From Eubacteriales bacterium (GTDB lineage: Bacteria > Bacillota > Clostridia > Peptostreptococcales > Anaerovoracaceae), in assembly GCA_029098205.1 (NCBI GenBank), contig JAQXNW010000110.1:1-15305 (forward strand): a stretch of DNA of 15,305 nucleotides, given 5' to 3'. Below, one piece after another: positions 6,078 to 13,144 of the stretch (within the stretch, counting starts at the first letter, position 1; each line of letters begins with the position of its first letter). The position numbers and the translations under genes are program-made. Under the pieces are notes generated by a model, which saw only the letters and a list, made by a program, of their open reading frames with translations, was not told where the DNA came from and did no database searches.

Positions 6078-6106
6078 ATAATAGTACATGTGCATTACTT
6101 TGTCAA
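6078..6106 (-). promoter_or_regulatory. Strong promoter of the candidate ncRNA unit
   Basis: On the minus strand TTGACA (6101-6106), a 17-nt spacer and TATTAT (6078-6083). The spacer begins and ends with the short dyad AGTA/TACT (6084-6100), which might be an operator. Transcription would start near 6071. Confidence 0.8.
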
Positions 6107-6149
6107 TTATTTTGCGGAAAATTTTTAATTGATTGATAATTTTGCGAAT

Positions 6150-6554
6150 TCAAGGCGCAAACCATAACTTCATCCAGCCAGAACGCTTCATTTGATCCAA
6201 ACGACTTCGCGGGAAACACCCGGAATATACCCCATCACAGCCTCCGCACTCCTCATAGAATTCCTCAATCGGTGAAAATTCATCAATCCGGTTTTGTCGA
6301 AGCCGAATAGCAATCATTTCGGAAAACCAGATGCTGACTTCGAAGGAAATTTCGCCGCCTGCGAGATAAAAGAGGATGCCCTTTGTCGAATAAAGAGACG
6401 GTTTTTCAGTACCGTGAGTAACTGCCTCACGATCGTTTATAATGCAGATTTTTTCAATTTCATCACCTACCGGAGTCTCGGTCATGTGGCCGCCGTCCAT
6501 TCGAATTTCTCATGTTGTTACCTGAATGGTAAACTCCTGCTGCCGATTCCCCAT
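6150..6554 (-). pseudogene. Possible decayed ORF with one in-frame stop
   Basis: An open frame of 116 codons (6150-6500) has no ribosome binding site at its first ATG. The same frame extends upstream through one TGA codon to an ATG at 6554 that follows GGCGGG. Together they would encode about 134 residues, interrupted after residue 14. The composition is protein-like (acidic, with aromatic residues), with a Cys-rich segment EECGGCDGVYSGC near the C-terminus. No family is recognised. It could be a broken small gene, a short gene starting at a later ATG (6485), or a chance frame. The opposite strand also has a 95-codon frame here without a ribosome binding site, which argues for caution. Confidence 0.35.
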
Positions 6555-6577
6555 CCCGCCGCAAATTATTCCGAGCC

Positions 6578-6616
6578 ATAAGGAAATCTTAAGGTTATCT
6601 TTATGGTGCATTAAGG
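6578..6616 (+). promoter_or_regulatory. Four direct repeats, probable OmpR-type operator
   Basis: ATAAGG (6578), TTAAGG (6589), TTATGG (6601) and TTAAGG (6611) lie on one face of the helix, with start-to-start distances of 11, 12 and 10 bp. This spacing is typical of tandem sites for OmpR/PhoB-family regulators. They end 9 bp before the TATAAT box of the acyltransferase operon, which itself encodes an OmpR-family regulator. Confidence 0.5.
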
Positions 6617-6625
6617 CCAGTATTT

Positions 6626-6631
6626 TATAAT
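6626..6631 (+). promoter_or_regulatory. -10 box of the dlt-like operon
   Basis: A perfect TATAAT 29 bp before the first start codon. No good -35 hexamer lies 16-18 bp upstream, as is common for promoters that need an activator; the direct repeats occupy that region. Confidence 0.6.
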
Positions 6632-6659
6632 AAAAACGCTGGAAACAAGGAGAATCATT

Positions 6660-8222
6660 ATGGCATACAACACAAATGTATATTTTCTGTTTTTAATTCT
6701 GACGGCGATTGCGTATATGCTGACGCCGAAAAAATACAGATATGTGACCCTGCTGCTGGGAAGCCTGATCTTTGCCTACTCCTTCAGTAAAATGCTCATC
6801 AGCTGGACAATACTCGCCGGAGGAATCGCATGGACAGGCGGACTTCTGATCGAAAAAGCCCTTGGTATGGAAAAAGGGTTAAAAAACGATGAAAAGAAGA
6901 AAGCCAAAAGGCGGACAAAGGCAGTTATGCTTTGCTCGGTTCTCACACTCCTTCTGATCTTGATCGGGCTTAAATATACGAATTTCATCGCAACAGAAGT
7001 TACGAAATCCTTGGGAATGGACACACTTTTCCTTTCAGCGAGGCTGAAGAGAGTCGCTGCCCCGATCGGAATCTCCTTCTATACTCTGCAGGCTCTCAGC
7101 TATCTTCTGGATATTTATTGGAAGCGGGAGAAGGCCGAAAGAAACCCCCTGAAAGTCCTGCTTTTTCTGCTCTTCTTCCCAACGCTTATGGAAGGCCCCA
7201 TTGCTAGATGGAGCGATGTGAAGGACTCCATGTTCGAAGGAAATCCGATTACAGAAGACGCAGTACGGGATGGGACAATTCGGATCGTCCTTGGCCTGTT
7301 TAAGCGTATGATCATTTCCGACCGGCTGAATGTAATGGTGAACCGCCTTTACGCGCCCGGACTTCACCTGGACGGCGCGATGATTCTTCTGACCGCAGTC
7401 GTTACGACGGTTCAGCTTTATATGGAGTTTTCAGGAACCATCGACATTGTCATCGGTTCCGCAAAAATCTTCGGCATCGGCCTCCCTGAAAATTTCAGAC
7501 AGCCCTTCTTTGCCCAGAGCGCCGCGGAATTCTGGCGAAGATGGCATATCACACTGGGGACCTGGTTCAAGAACTACATTTTCTACCCTGTGTCCACATC
7601 CAGACTCATGAAAAAATGGGGACGGTTCGGAAGAAAGCACTGCGGAAAATATCTCACCAATGTTGTCACATCGGCCATTGCTTTGTTCCCGGTCTGGATA
7701 TTAAACGGCTTCTGGCACGGTCCGAAGTGGCCCTACATTATATACGGAATCTACTATTTCATCATCCTGCTGCTGGAGGTAATGCTGAAGCCGGTGGGCG
7801 CAGCAATCCATAAGAGGATGGGGCTTTCGGAGAACGGGAAAGCTCTGAAAGTTATACGAACCGTAAGAACCTGGCTCGTCATTGTTTTCGGAGAGATGCT
7901 GTTCCGGGCGAATACGTTCGGCCAGTTCTTAAGAATGATGCGGGCACTTCTGCATTTCCCCGGGAAAGGACTTCCCTTTTCCTTCAGCACGAGCTGGCTC
8001 GGTCTGGAATTTGGCGACATTGCGGTCGCCATCGCCGGATGCATTGTCATGTTCTACCTGGATTACAGACTGGAAAAAAATCCTTTGTACCTCAAAAGCA
8101 TTACGGAGCTTCCAAAGGGCCGCAGGTGGGGAATGTACTATACCATGATTTTTTCCATCGTGGTTTTCGGAGCCTATGGAGCGGGTTATACACCAGCGGA
8201 TTTGATTTATGCCGGATTCTAA
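6660..8222 (+). CDS. MBOAT-family O-acyltransferase (DltB/AlgI-like)
   Basis: A 520-residue multi-pass membrane enzyme. AAGGAG stands 8 nt before the ATG. About ten hydrophobic segments are visible. The family hallmarks are FWRRWHITLGTWF with His296 and ILNGFWHG with His353; the latter is the presumed catalytic histidine in the intramembrane funnel. LQALSYLLDIYW and PTLMEGPIARW are further DltB/AlgI-type segments. The C-terminus ends in LIYAGF, like the FIYFxF-type end of AlgI. In dlt systems DltB takes an aminoacyl group from carrier protein DltC in the cytoplasm and passes it outward for transfer to teichoic acid. Here it heads an operon with an SGNH protein, an adenylation enzyme and a carrier protein, so the same role with a possibly different acyl group is inferred. 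Confidence 0.93.
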   Translation: MAYNTNVYFLFLILTAIAYMLTPKKYRYVTLLLGSLIFAYSFSKMLISWTILAGGIAWTGGLLIEKALGMEKGLKNDEKKKAKRRTKAVMLCSVLTLLLILIGLKYTNFIATEVTKSLGMDTLFLSARLKRVAAPIGISFYTLQALSYLLDIYWKREKAERNPLKVLLFLLFFPTLMEGPIARWSDVKDSMFEGNPITEDAVRDGTIRIVLGLFKRMIISDRLNVMVNRLYAPGLHLDGAMILLTAVVTTVQLYMEFSGTIDIVIGSAKIFGIGLPENFRQPFFAQSAAEFWRRWHITLGTWFKNYIFYPVSTSRLMKKWGRFGRKHCGKYLTNVVTSAIALFPVWILNGFWHGPKWPYIIYGIYYFIILLLEVMLKPVGAAIHKRMGLSENGKALKVIRTVRTWLVIVFGEMLFRANTFGQFLRMMRALLHFPGKGLPFSFSTSWLGLEFGDIAVAIAGCIVMFYLDYRLEKNPLYLKSITELPKGRRWGMYYTMIFSIVVFGAYGAGYTPADLIYAGF

Positions 8223-8238
8223 GGAAGGGATGAACAGG

Positions 8239-9186
8239 ATGAAAAACAAGAGAAAAGAAGCTACCTTATTTCTTCTGATTCTTTTTCTTTCGCTTTTTCT
8301 GCCCGGGAAGCTGCTGACGCCAAAGATCATGAACGATCTGGACCTCTCGAGCGGGAGAAACGGGGTCTTGCCGAAGGTTCTTTCGGAACCGGAGGATTCC
8401 ATCGATCTTCTCATTATCGGGGACAGCGAGAGTTATTCGTCGATCGATCCCAGAGTGTTAAAAAAAGAATATAACATTCGAACCTATGCCGCCGGTCAGG
8501 CCGGAGCAACGATCGGAGAGTCCTGCAGCATGCTCGGTAAAATTCTGACCAGACAGAAGCCGGCGGTCATTCTTTACGAAACGAACAGCCTTTTTCGAGC
8601 CCAGCCGGATCCAAACAATCCGGGAACTGTGGTAACAAATACCTTAGAGAAGATTTTCCCTCTTCTCAAATATCACAGCGCATGGAAATCCCCTTTTATT
8701 TCAAAATACAGAAAGACATACATGGGCTTTCGAATCGAGAAGAGAATCCGGCCTTACAAGGGCGGAAATTACATGGCGAAGGGCAAGTCCTCCAAGGAAG
8801 ATGCCAGGATTAATAAAAATAATATCCAATCTTTGAAAGAAATAAAGGCGCTGGCGGAGGCAAACGGGGCAAAGCTGATTATGTATTCCGCGCCTTCGCC
8901 CCGAAACTACAGTTACAGCAGGCACATGGCCCTGACAGAGCTGGCAGCGCGCGAACACATCGAATACATCGATATGAACATGCATGACAACGAGCTCAAG
9001 ATGAACTGGAAAAAAGATACCCGGGACCGGGGAGATCATCTGAATATTTACGGCGCGAAAAAAGCCACGAAGTTCATGGGCAGGTATCTGTCTTCAACCG
9101 ATTATTTCAGCGAAACGAAAACTTATGATTTGAAAACCTATGATATGAAGAACCGCTCTGTTTCAGAAGAAAAGAGGAAACGATGA
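8239..9186 (+). CDS. SGNH-fold DltD-like membrane-anchored acyl transfer protein
   Basis: The start at 8239 is chosen because GGAAGGG lies 9 nt upstream; in-frame ATGs at 8230 and 8209 have poor spacing. The product has 315 residues: a basic N-terminus, one TM anchor (about 8-24) and a large external domain. The SGNH nucleophile is Ser63 in LLIIGDSESYSSID. The C-terminal block DRGDHLNIYGAKK carries Asp266-His267, the usual DHLN end of the catalytic set. VILYETNSLF (about 110-119) fills the middle block. In the dlt and alginate-acetylation systems such proteins work with the MBOAT partner to place the acyl group on an extracellular polymer. It lies 16 nt after the MBOAT gene and overlaps the adenylation gene by 4 nt. 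The last 25 residues are polar and of unknown use. Confidence 0.87.
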   Translation: MKNKRKEATLFLLILFLSLFLPGKLLTPKIMNDLDLSSGRNGVLPKVLSEPEDSIDLLIIGDSESYSSIDPRVLKKEYNIRTYAAGQAGATIGESCSMLGKILTRQKPAVILYETNSLFRAQPDPNNPGTVVTNTLEKIFPLLKYHSAWKSPFISKYRKTYMGFRIEKRIRPYKGGNYMAKGKSSKEDARINKNNIQSLKEIKALAEANGAKLIMYSAPSPRNYSYSRHMALTELAAREHIEYIDMNMHDNELKMNWKKDTRDRGDHLNIYGAKKATKFMGRYLSSTDYFSETKTYDLKTYDMKNRSVSEEKRKR

Positions 9187-10832
9187 AGATGAAAGATCAG
9201 AATAGCATTTTGGATGCCCTCGAAAAAACAGGGCTCCGGCATAAAGATAAGATTGCAGTCAAAGACCCCGAGGCCGGATATACCTGGAGCGAACTGATCG
9301 TGCGGTCGAAAAGAGCCGGAAAATGCATCGCAGCAGCAGCCAATGGACGAATCAGATTCCCCGCCGCCATTCTTGCGGACAAAAGTGCCGATCTTCTTTC
9401 TGCAATGACAGGCGTAATTTATGCAGGCGGATTCTATGCTGTAATCAACCCAGAGCAGCCTGCAAAGAGAATCGAAAAGATTCTCGAAACTTTGTCCCCG
9501 GAAGTTATGATCGCAGAATCAAAATATCAGGAGAAACTTCTGGAAGCCGGATACAGCGGCCGGATTTACGATCTGGAACTTCTGTTTTCAGAGGACAAAG
9601 AGGACAGCGATGCCTCCAGCCCAGAGGCACAGGAAGAGACTAAATCCTGCCCCGATGCACCGGGAGAAGCAAAAGCCTATCCCAGAGCATCCGAAAAAGT
9701 CATGGCCGGAATCCGGGAAAATCTTTCCAGAGAAAGTCCATTATACGGGATCTTCACATCCGGCTCAACCGGAAATCCGAAATGCGTGCTTGTAAGCCAT
9801 GGAGCCGTGATCGATTTTATCGGGCACTTCGCAGAACTCTTCGATTTCAGATCAGATGACGTGATCGCATCGCAAGCACCCTTTGACTTCGACGTATCGA
9901 TCAAAGACATTTTTACCGCATTTTTCACAGGCGCGTCCCTCCTGCTGATTCCGAGAGAATATTTTTCCACAGCGAAGACCCTGATGGACTATCTCTGTGA
10001 CAATCACGCCACAAGCCTGACCTGGGCGGTGTCCGCCCTCTGCATTATCTCCGGCCTTCACTGCTTCTCCTACCGGGTGCCGGACAGGCTCCGAAGAGTC
10101 ATGTTTTCCGGGGAAGTTATGCCGGTAAAACAGCTGAATATCTGGATGGATCACGTGAAGAACGCTAGGTTCGTGAATCTTTACGGGCCTTCCGAAATCA
10201 CCTGCAACTGCATGTATTATGAGGTAAAACGCTCCTTCGCGACGGACGGGAAGCTTCCTCTGGGGAAGGAATTTCCCGGAAGGACGGTTCTCCTTCTGGA
10301 TGAAGGCGGGAATGTGATTCATGAAAAGAATCAGCCGGGAGAAATCTGCGTGATGGGTGAATCGCTTGCTCTTGGCTATTACGGGAATCCGGAAGAGACA
10401 GCCCGGCATTTCGTAAGATTCGGACCGGAAGGACAGAGGATGTACAGAACCGGCGATCTGGCCTATTACGGGGATGACGGAGAAATGTATTTCGCAGGCC
10501 GAAAGGATTTTCAGATCAAGCACATGGGGCACCGGATAGAACTTGAAGAAATCGAGAGGAGCATCGATTCCGCAGAAGGAGTGGAGCGATGCCTCTCAAC
10601 CTTTGACCAGAAGAAGAACCGGATTTACCTCTATTACAAAGGAGAGATCGATAAGAAGACACTCCATCGGAAGGCCAAGGAGCTGCTCCCCCTTTATATG
10701 GTTCCGAATAAATTTATCCATGTCAAAGATTTTCTACTGAACAAAAACGGGAAAACGGACCGGAAAGCGCTGCCCACGCTGGAGGAAGTCGATGAAAGCA
10801 TCCGTTTTAAGGAACAGGAGATGATAAAATGA
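9183..10832 (+). CDS. Amino-acid adenylation enzyme (DltA-like, ANL superfamily)
   Basis: A 549-residue stand-alone adenylation enzyme that activates an amino acid with ATP and loads it on a carrier protein. Core motifs in order: A3 IFTSGSTGNPK (190-200), A4 FDVSIKDIF with Asp237, A5 NLYGPSE (332-338), A7 YRTGDL (421-426), A8 from GRKDFQIK to GHRIELEEIE (439-458) and A10 NKNGKTDRKAL with catalytic Lys524. Asp237 matches the residue that binds the alpha-amino group in amino-acid-specific enzymes. Two residues differ from true DltA: Ser309 in MFSGE, where I recall DltA having Cys in FCGE, and Lys241, at the position that is Lys in known Glu-specific domains. An acidic low-complexity insert covers about 136-175. 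It overlaps its neighbours by 4 nt on each side. The substrate is inferred to be an amino diacid, not D-Ala. Confidence 0.88.
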   Translation: MKMKDQNSILDALEKTGLRHKDKIAVKDPEAGYTWSELIVRSKRAGKCIAAAANGRIRFPAAILADKSADLLSAMTGVIYAGGFYAVINPEQPAKRIEKILETLSPEVMIAESKYQEKLLEAGYSGRIYDLELLFSEDKEDSDASSPEAQEETKSCPDAPGEAKAYPRASEKVMAGIRENLSRESPLYGIFTSGSTGNPKCVLVSHGAVIDFIGHFAELFDFRSDDVIASQAPFDFDVSIKDIFTAFFTGASLLLIPREYFSTAKTLMDYLCDNHATSLTWAVSALCIISGLHCFSYRVPDRLRRVMFSGEVMPVKQLNIWMDHVKNARFVNLYGPSEITCNCMYYEVKRSFATDGKLPLGKEFPGRTVLLLDEGGNVIHEKNQPGEICVMGESLALGYYGNPEETARHFVRFGPEGQRMYRTGDLAYYGDDGEMYFAGRKDFQIKHMGHRIELEEIERSIDSAEGVERCLSTFDQKKNRIYLYYKGEIDKKTLHRKAKELLPLYMVPNKFIHVKDFLLNKNGKTDRKALPTLEEVDESIRFKEQEMIK

Positions 10833-12046
10833 AAGACTCTTCAATGTCGGAAAGAAAATTTCTGGCCGAAGCTTCGGACCGTTTTCAAACTCCCTGCTAT
10901 GTCTTCGATACGGACGCTTTTCTTGACCGCGCTCAGTCTTTCCGGAAAATATTTCCGGACAAAGTCCGCATCAACTACTGCATGAAGGCAAACCCTTTCC
11001 TGATAGAAGCAAGCCTTGCCTTCACCGACCGGATCGAAGTCTGCTCCCCGGGCGAATTTCTGATCACAAAGAAGGTGGGAATCCCGGCGGAAAAACTTTT
11101 GATTTCCGGCGTTCTTAAGAAAGAAGAGGATATCGATTCGATCGTCAGAAGCTGCAGAGAAAAAGCGGTTTATACAGCGGAATCCCCCGCGCAGCTGGAC
11201 GGCCTGGAAAAGGCTGCCGAGAAATACGGCGCCATATTAAATGTATATCTCCGGCTCACCTCCGGAAACCAGTTCGGCATGGATGAGGAACCGATCATCG
11301 GAATCGTAAAGAATTTCGACGCGTACCGGCATCTGAGATTCTACGGAATTCACTTTTTCACCGGAACGCAGAAGCATAAAATGCGGCTCTGTGAGAAAGA
11401 AACAGCTAAGCTGGATGCGTTTATCAAACGGCTGGAAGCGGAAACAGGGCGTGAGGTCCGCCATCTGGAATACGGCACCGGATTCGGCGTTCCCTATTTC
11501 ACAGATCAGAAGGAGGATGCCATCTCCGGTCCGTTCCTTCGGGAATTCGCTTCCATGCTTACCGGGATGGACTATTCCGGCGAAATTTCGCTGGAGATGG
11601 GAAGGGCTCTGGCTTTCGATTCCGGGTATTATCTGACAAAGATCCGGGATATGAAAAGAAACGGCGATACATCATATGCCATCACGGACGGAGGCATTCA
11701 CCAGATCAATTACGACGGCCAGCTGAGAGGCATGTACATCCCCTATCTGGATCTGATCCGCGATGGAAAAATAGCGCCCCTTCAGACGGAAGGCGGGTGG
11801 ACATATACCATCTGCGGTTCCCTTTGTACGACGAACGATATTTTAGTATCCGACCTTAAGAGCGAGAAGCTTAAAACAGGCGATGTCCTGGTTTTCGAAC
11901 GGGCCGGCGCCTATTCCTTCTACGAAGGCATGCAGCTCTTTTTAAGTCATGAGCTTCCGGCGGTTTTGCTTTACAGCCGGAAAGAAGGTTTCAGACCTGC
12001 ACGGAAACGGATCGAATTATACAGCCTGAATATGACAGAAAAATGA
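10829..12046 (+). CDS. Fold-type-III PLP-dependent decarboxylase (LysA/BtrK/VinO-like)
   Basis: A 405-residue enzyme of the diaminopimelate/ornithine decarboxylase family. CAGGAG stands 8 nt before the ATG, which overlaps the previous stop (ATGA). PLP lysine is Lys53 in YCMKANP. His175 (YGIHFFTGTQ) would stack on the cofactor, GTGFG (216-220) replaces the usual GGG phosphate loop, and EMGR (256-259) replaces EPGR. Cys333 in CGSLCTTNDIL is the catalytic cysteine contributed to the partner subunit, and GAYSFYEGMQLF (360-371) closes the barrel domain. The signature is decarboxylase-like and not alanine-racemase-like. Placed between an adenylation enzyme and a carrier-protein gene, it resembles BtrK (decarboxylates glutamyl-carrier protein) and VinO (decarboxylates methylaspartyl-carrier protein). 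A free-substrate role, such as making lysine from diaminopimelate, is the main alternative. Confidence 0.87.
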   Translation: MKDSSMSERKFLAEASDRFQTPCYVFDTDAFLDRAQSFRKIFPDKVRINYCMKANPFLIEASLAFTDRIEVCSPGEFLITKKVGIPAEKLLISGVLKKEEDIDSIVRSCREKAVYTAESPAQLDGLEKAAEKYGAILNVYLRLTSGNQFGMDEEPIIGIVKNFDAYRHLRFYGIHFFTGTQKHKMRLCEKETAKLDAFIKRLEAETGREVRHLEYGTGFGVPYFTDQKEDAISGPFLREFASMLTGMDYSGEISLEMGRALAFDSGYYLTKIRDMKRNGDTSYAITDGGIHQINYDGQLRGMYIPYLDLIRDGKIAPLQTEGGWTYTICGSLCTTNDILVSDLKSEKLKTGDVLVFERAGAYSFYEGMQLFLSHELPAVLLYSRKEGFRPARKRIELYSLNMTEK

Positions 12047-12108
12047 CCAGGCAGCGTTTCAAACAGCAATGCCGGCCGGAATACACCGGATCTGAAAGAT
12101 CGTAAATG

Positions 12109-12130
12109 CCGGGAATCCAGTCATTCCCGG
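12109..12130 (+). promoter_or_regulatory. Perfect RNA hairpin ahead of the carrier-protein gene
   Basis: CCGGGAAT (12109-12116) and ATTCCCGG (12123-12130) form a perfect 8-bp stem around CCAGTC, in the only sizeable gap of the operon (118 nt, 12047-12164). A smaller GATCT/AGATC stem lies at 12089-12101. No T-tract follows, so it is not a terminator. It may stabilise or mark the processed end of the carrier-protein mRNA, which often must be made in excess over its partner enzymes. Confidence 0.5.
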
Positions 12131-12164
12131 AAATGAAGACATAAGATCAAGAAAGGAAAAAACC

Positions 12165-12398
12165 ATGAAAGACAAAATTATTGAAATCCTGAACGACATT
12201 GACGACAGTGTAGATTACGAAGAAGAAAAAAGCCTGATCGGCGACCACATTCTTGATTCTTTAAGTATAATAAACCTGGTGGGCGAACTGGAGGACGAAT
12301 TTGATATTTCGATCGGGCCGGAGGAAATGACAAAGAAGAACTTTGACTCCGCGGACGGAATTCTGGCCATGGTCAAGCGTCTTTCGGAAGAACAGTAA
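12165..12398 (+). CDS. Acyl/aminoacyl carrier protein (DltC-like)
   Basis: A 77-residue acidic protein, the usual length of DltC and ACPs. AAAGGAA stands about 8 nt before the ATG. Ser32 in DHILDSLSIINLVGELED is the site for the 4'-phosphopantetheine arm (DSL motif) and is followed by the conserved helix II and the EFDISIGPEEM segment typical of peptidyl/aminoacyl carriers. It should hold the activated amino acid as a thioester, first for the PLP decarboxylase if the on-carrier model is right, and then for the MBOAT protein. It is preceded by the only long gap in the operon and followed 34 nt later by the regulator gene. No dedicated phosphopantetheinyl transferase is in the window. Confidence 0.92.
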   Translation: MKDKIIEILNDIDDSVDYEEEKSLIGDHILDSLSIINLVGELEDEFDISIGPEEMTKKNFDSADGILAMVKRLSEEQ

Positions 12399-12432
12399 CA
12401 CAGATAAAAAATTTATTTCCCGGAGGTAGGAT

Positions 12433-13131
12433 ATGTCAGAGCAGACGATACTGATCGCGGAGGACGATGAAGATATCGTAAGCATTTTAAGATTATATTT
12501 GGAGAATGCCGGCTACAGCGTAATAGCCTGCTACGACGGCGAAGAGGCGCTCGAAGCGGTGCAGAATAATAAAACGGATCTTTGTCTCTTCGATATAATG
12601 ATGCCGAAAATGAACGGGTACGATCTCATCCGAACGGTGAGAAAATCCTTCAACATGCCGATCATCATAATCTCCGCGAAGGACAAGGACAGTGACAAAA
12701 TTCTTGGCCTGGACCTCGGCGCTGACGATTACATTCTGAAGCCGTTCAATCCTCTGGAAGTCGTCGCCAGAGTACGTGCCGCCTTAAGACGGTTCTATAA
12801 GCTGAATCCTGCGGCGGCCGAAGAAGACAGAGCTGTCCTCCGCTCAGGGGAGCTTTCGGTGGATACAAACCGCATGCTTCTATATAAAGGGGATCAGGAG
12901 ATCAAAGTGACCCCTTCCGAGATTAAAATTCTCATTATGCTGATGAGAAATCCGGGACGTGTCTATACCAAGGCTCAGATCTATGAAAATCTGAGCGGAG
13001 ACAGCTTCATTTCGGATGACAACACCGTTACGGTCCATATTTCAAATCTCAGGAACAAGATTGAAGATGACCCCAGAAATCCAAAATATCTGATTACAGT
13101 CCGCGGCCTTGGATACAAGTTCGAAAACTGA
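12433..13131 (+). CDS. OmpR/PhoB-family response regulator
   Basis: A 232-residue two-domain regulator with CCGGAGG 7 nt before the ATG. The receiver domain (1-120) has the acidic pocket EDDED (10-14), the phosphorylation site Asp54 in LCLFDIMMPKMNG, a conserved Ser (IIISAKD) and Lys in ILKPFNP. The C-terminal winged-helix DNA-binding domain (about 135-232) shows ITPSEIK-like, VYTKAQIYENLSG and VTVHISNLRNKIEDDPRNPKYLITVRGLGYKF segments, the standard OmpR wing. It is followed 13 nt later by its kinase gene and lies downstream of the acyltransferase genes, so autoregulation of this operon through the TTAAGG repeats at 6578-6616 is plausible. Confidence 0.95.
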   Translation: MSEQTILIAEDDEDIVSILRLYLENAGYSVIACYDGEEALEAVQNNKTDLCLFDIMMPKMNGYDLIRTVRKSFNMPIIIISAKDKDSDKILGLDLGADDYILKPFNPLEVVARVRAALRRFYKLNPAAAEEDRAVLRSGELSVDTNRMLLYKGDQEIKVTPSEIKILIMLMRNPGRVYTKAQIYENLSGDSFISDDNTVTVHISNLRNKIEDDPRNPKYLITVRGLGYKFEN

Positions 13132-13144
13132 ATAAGGAGATGGA

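Noticed and set aside
9852..10532. 226-codon minus-strand frame in the adenylation gene
   Set aside because: Shadow frame opposite an enzyme with all core motifs; no ribosome binding site.
10829..12046. Alanine racemase supplying D-Ala to a normal dlt pathway
   Set aside because: The PLP enzyme shows the C-terminal CGxxCxxxD-like decarboxylase motif and GAYxxxxxxxF, and lacks alanine racemase signatures.
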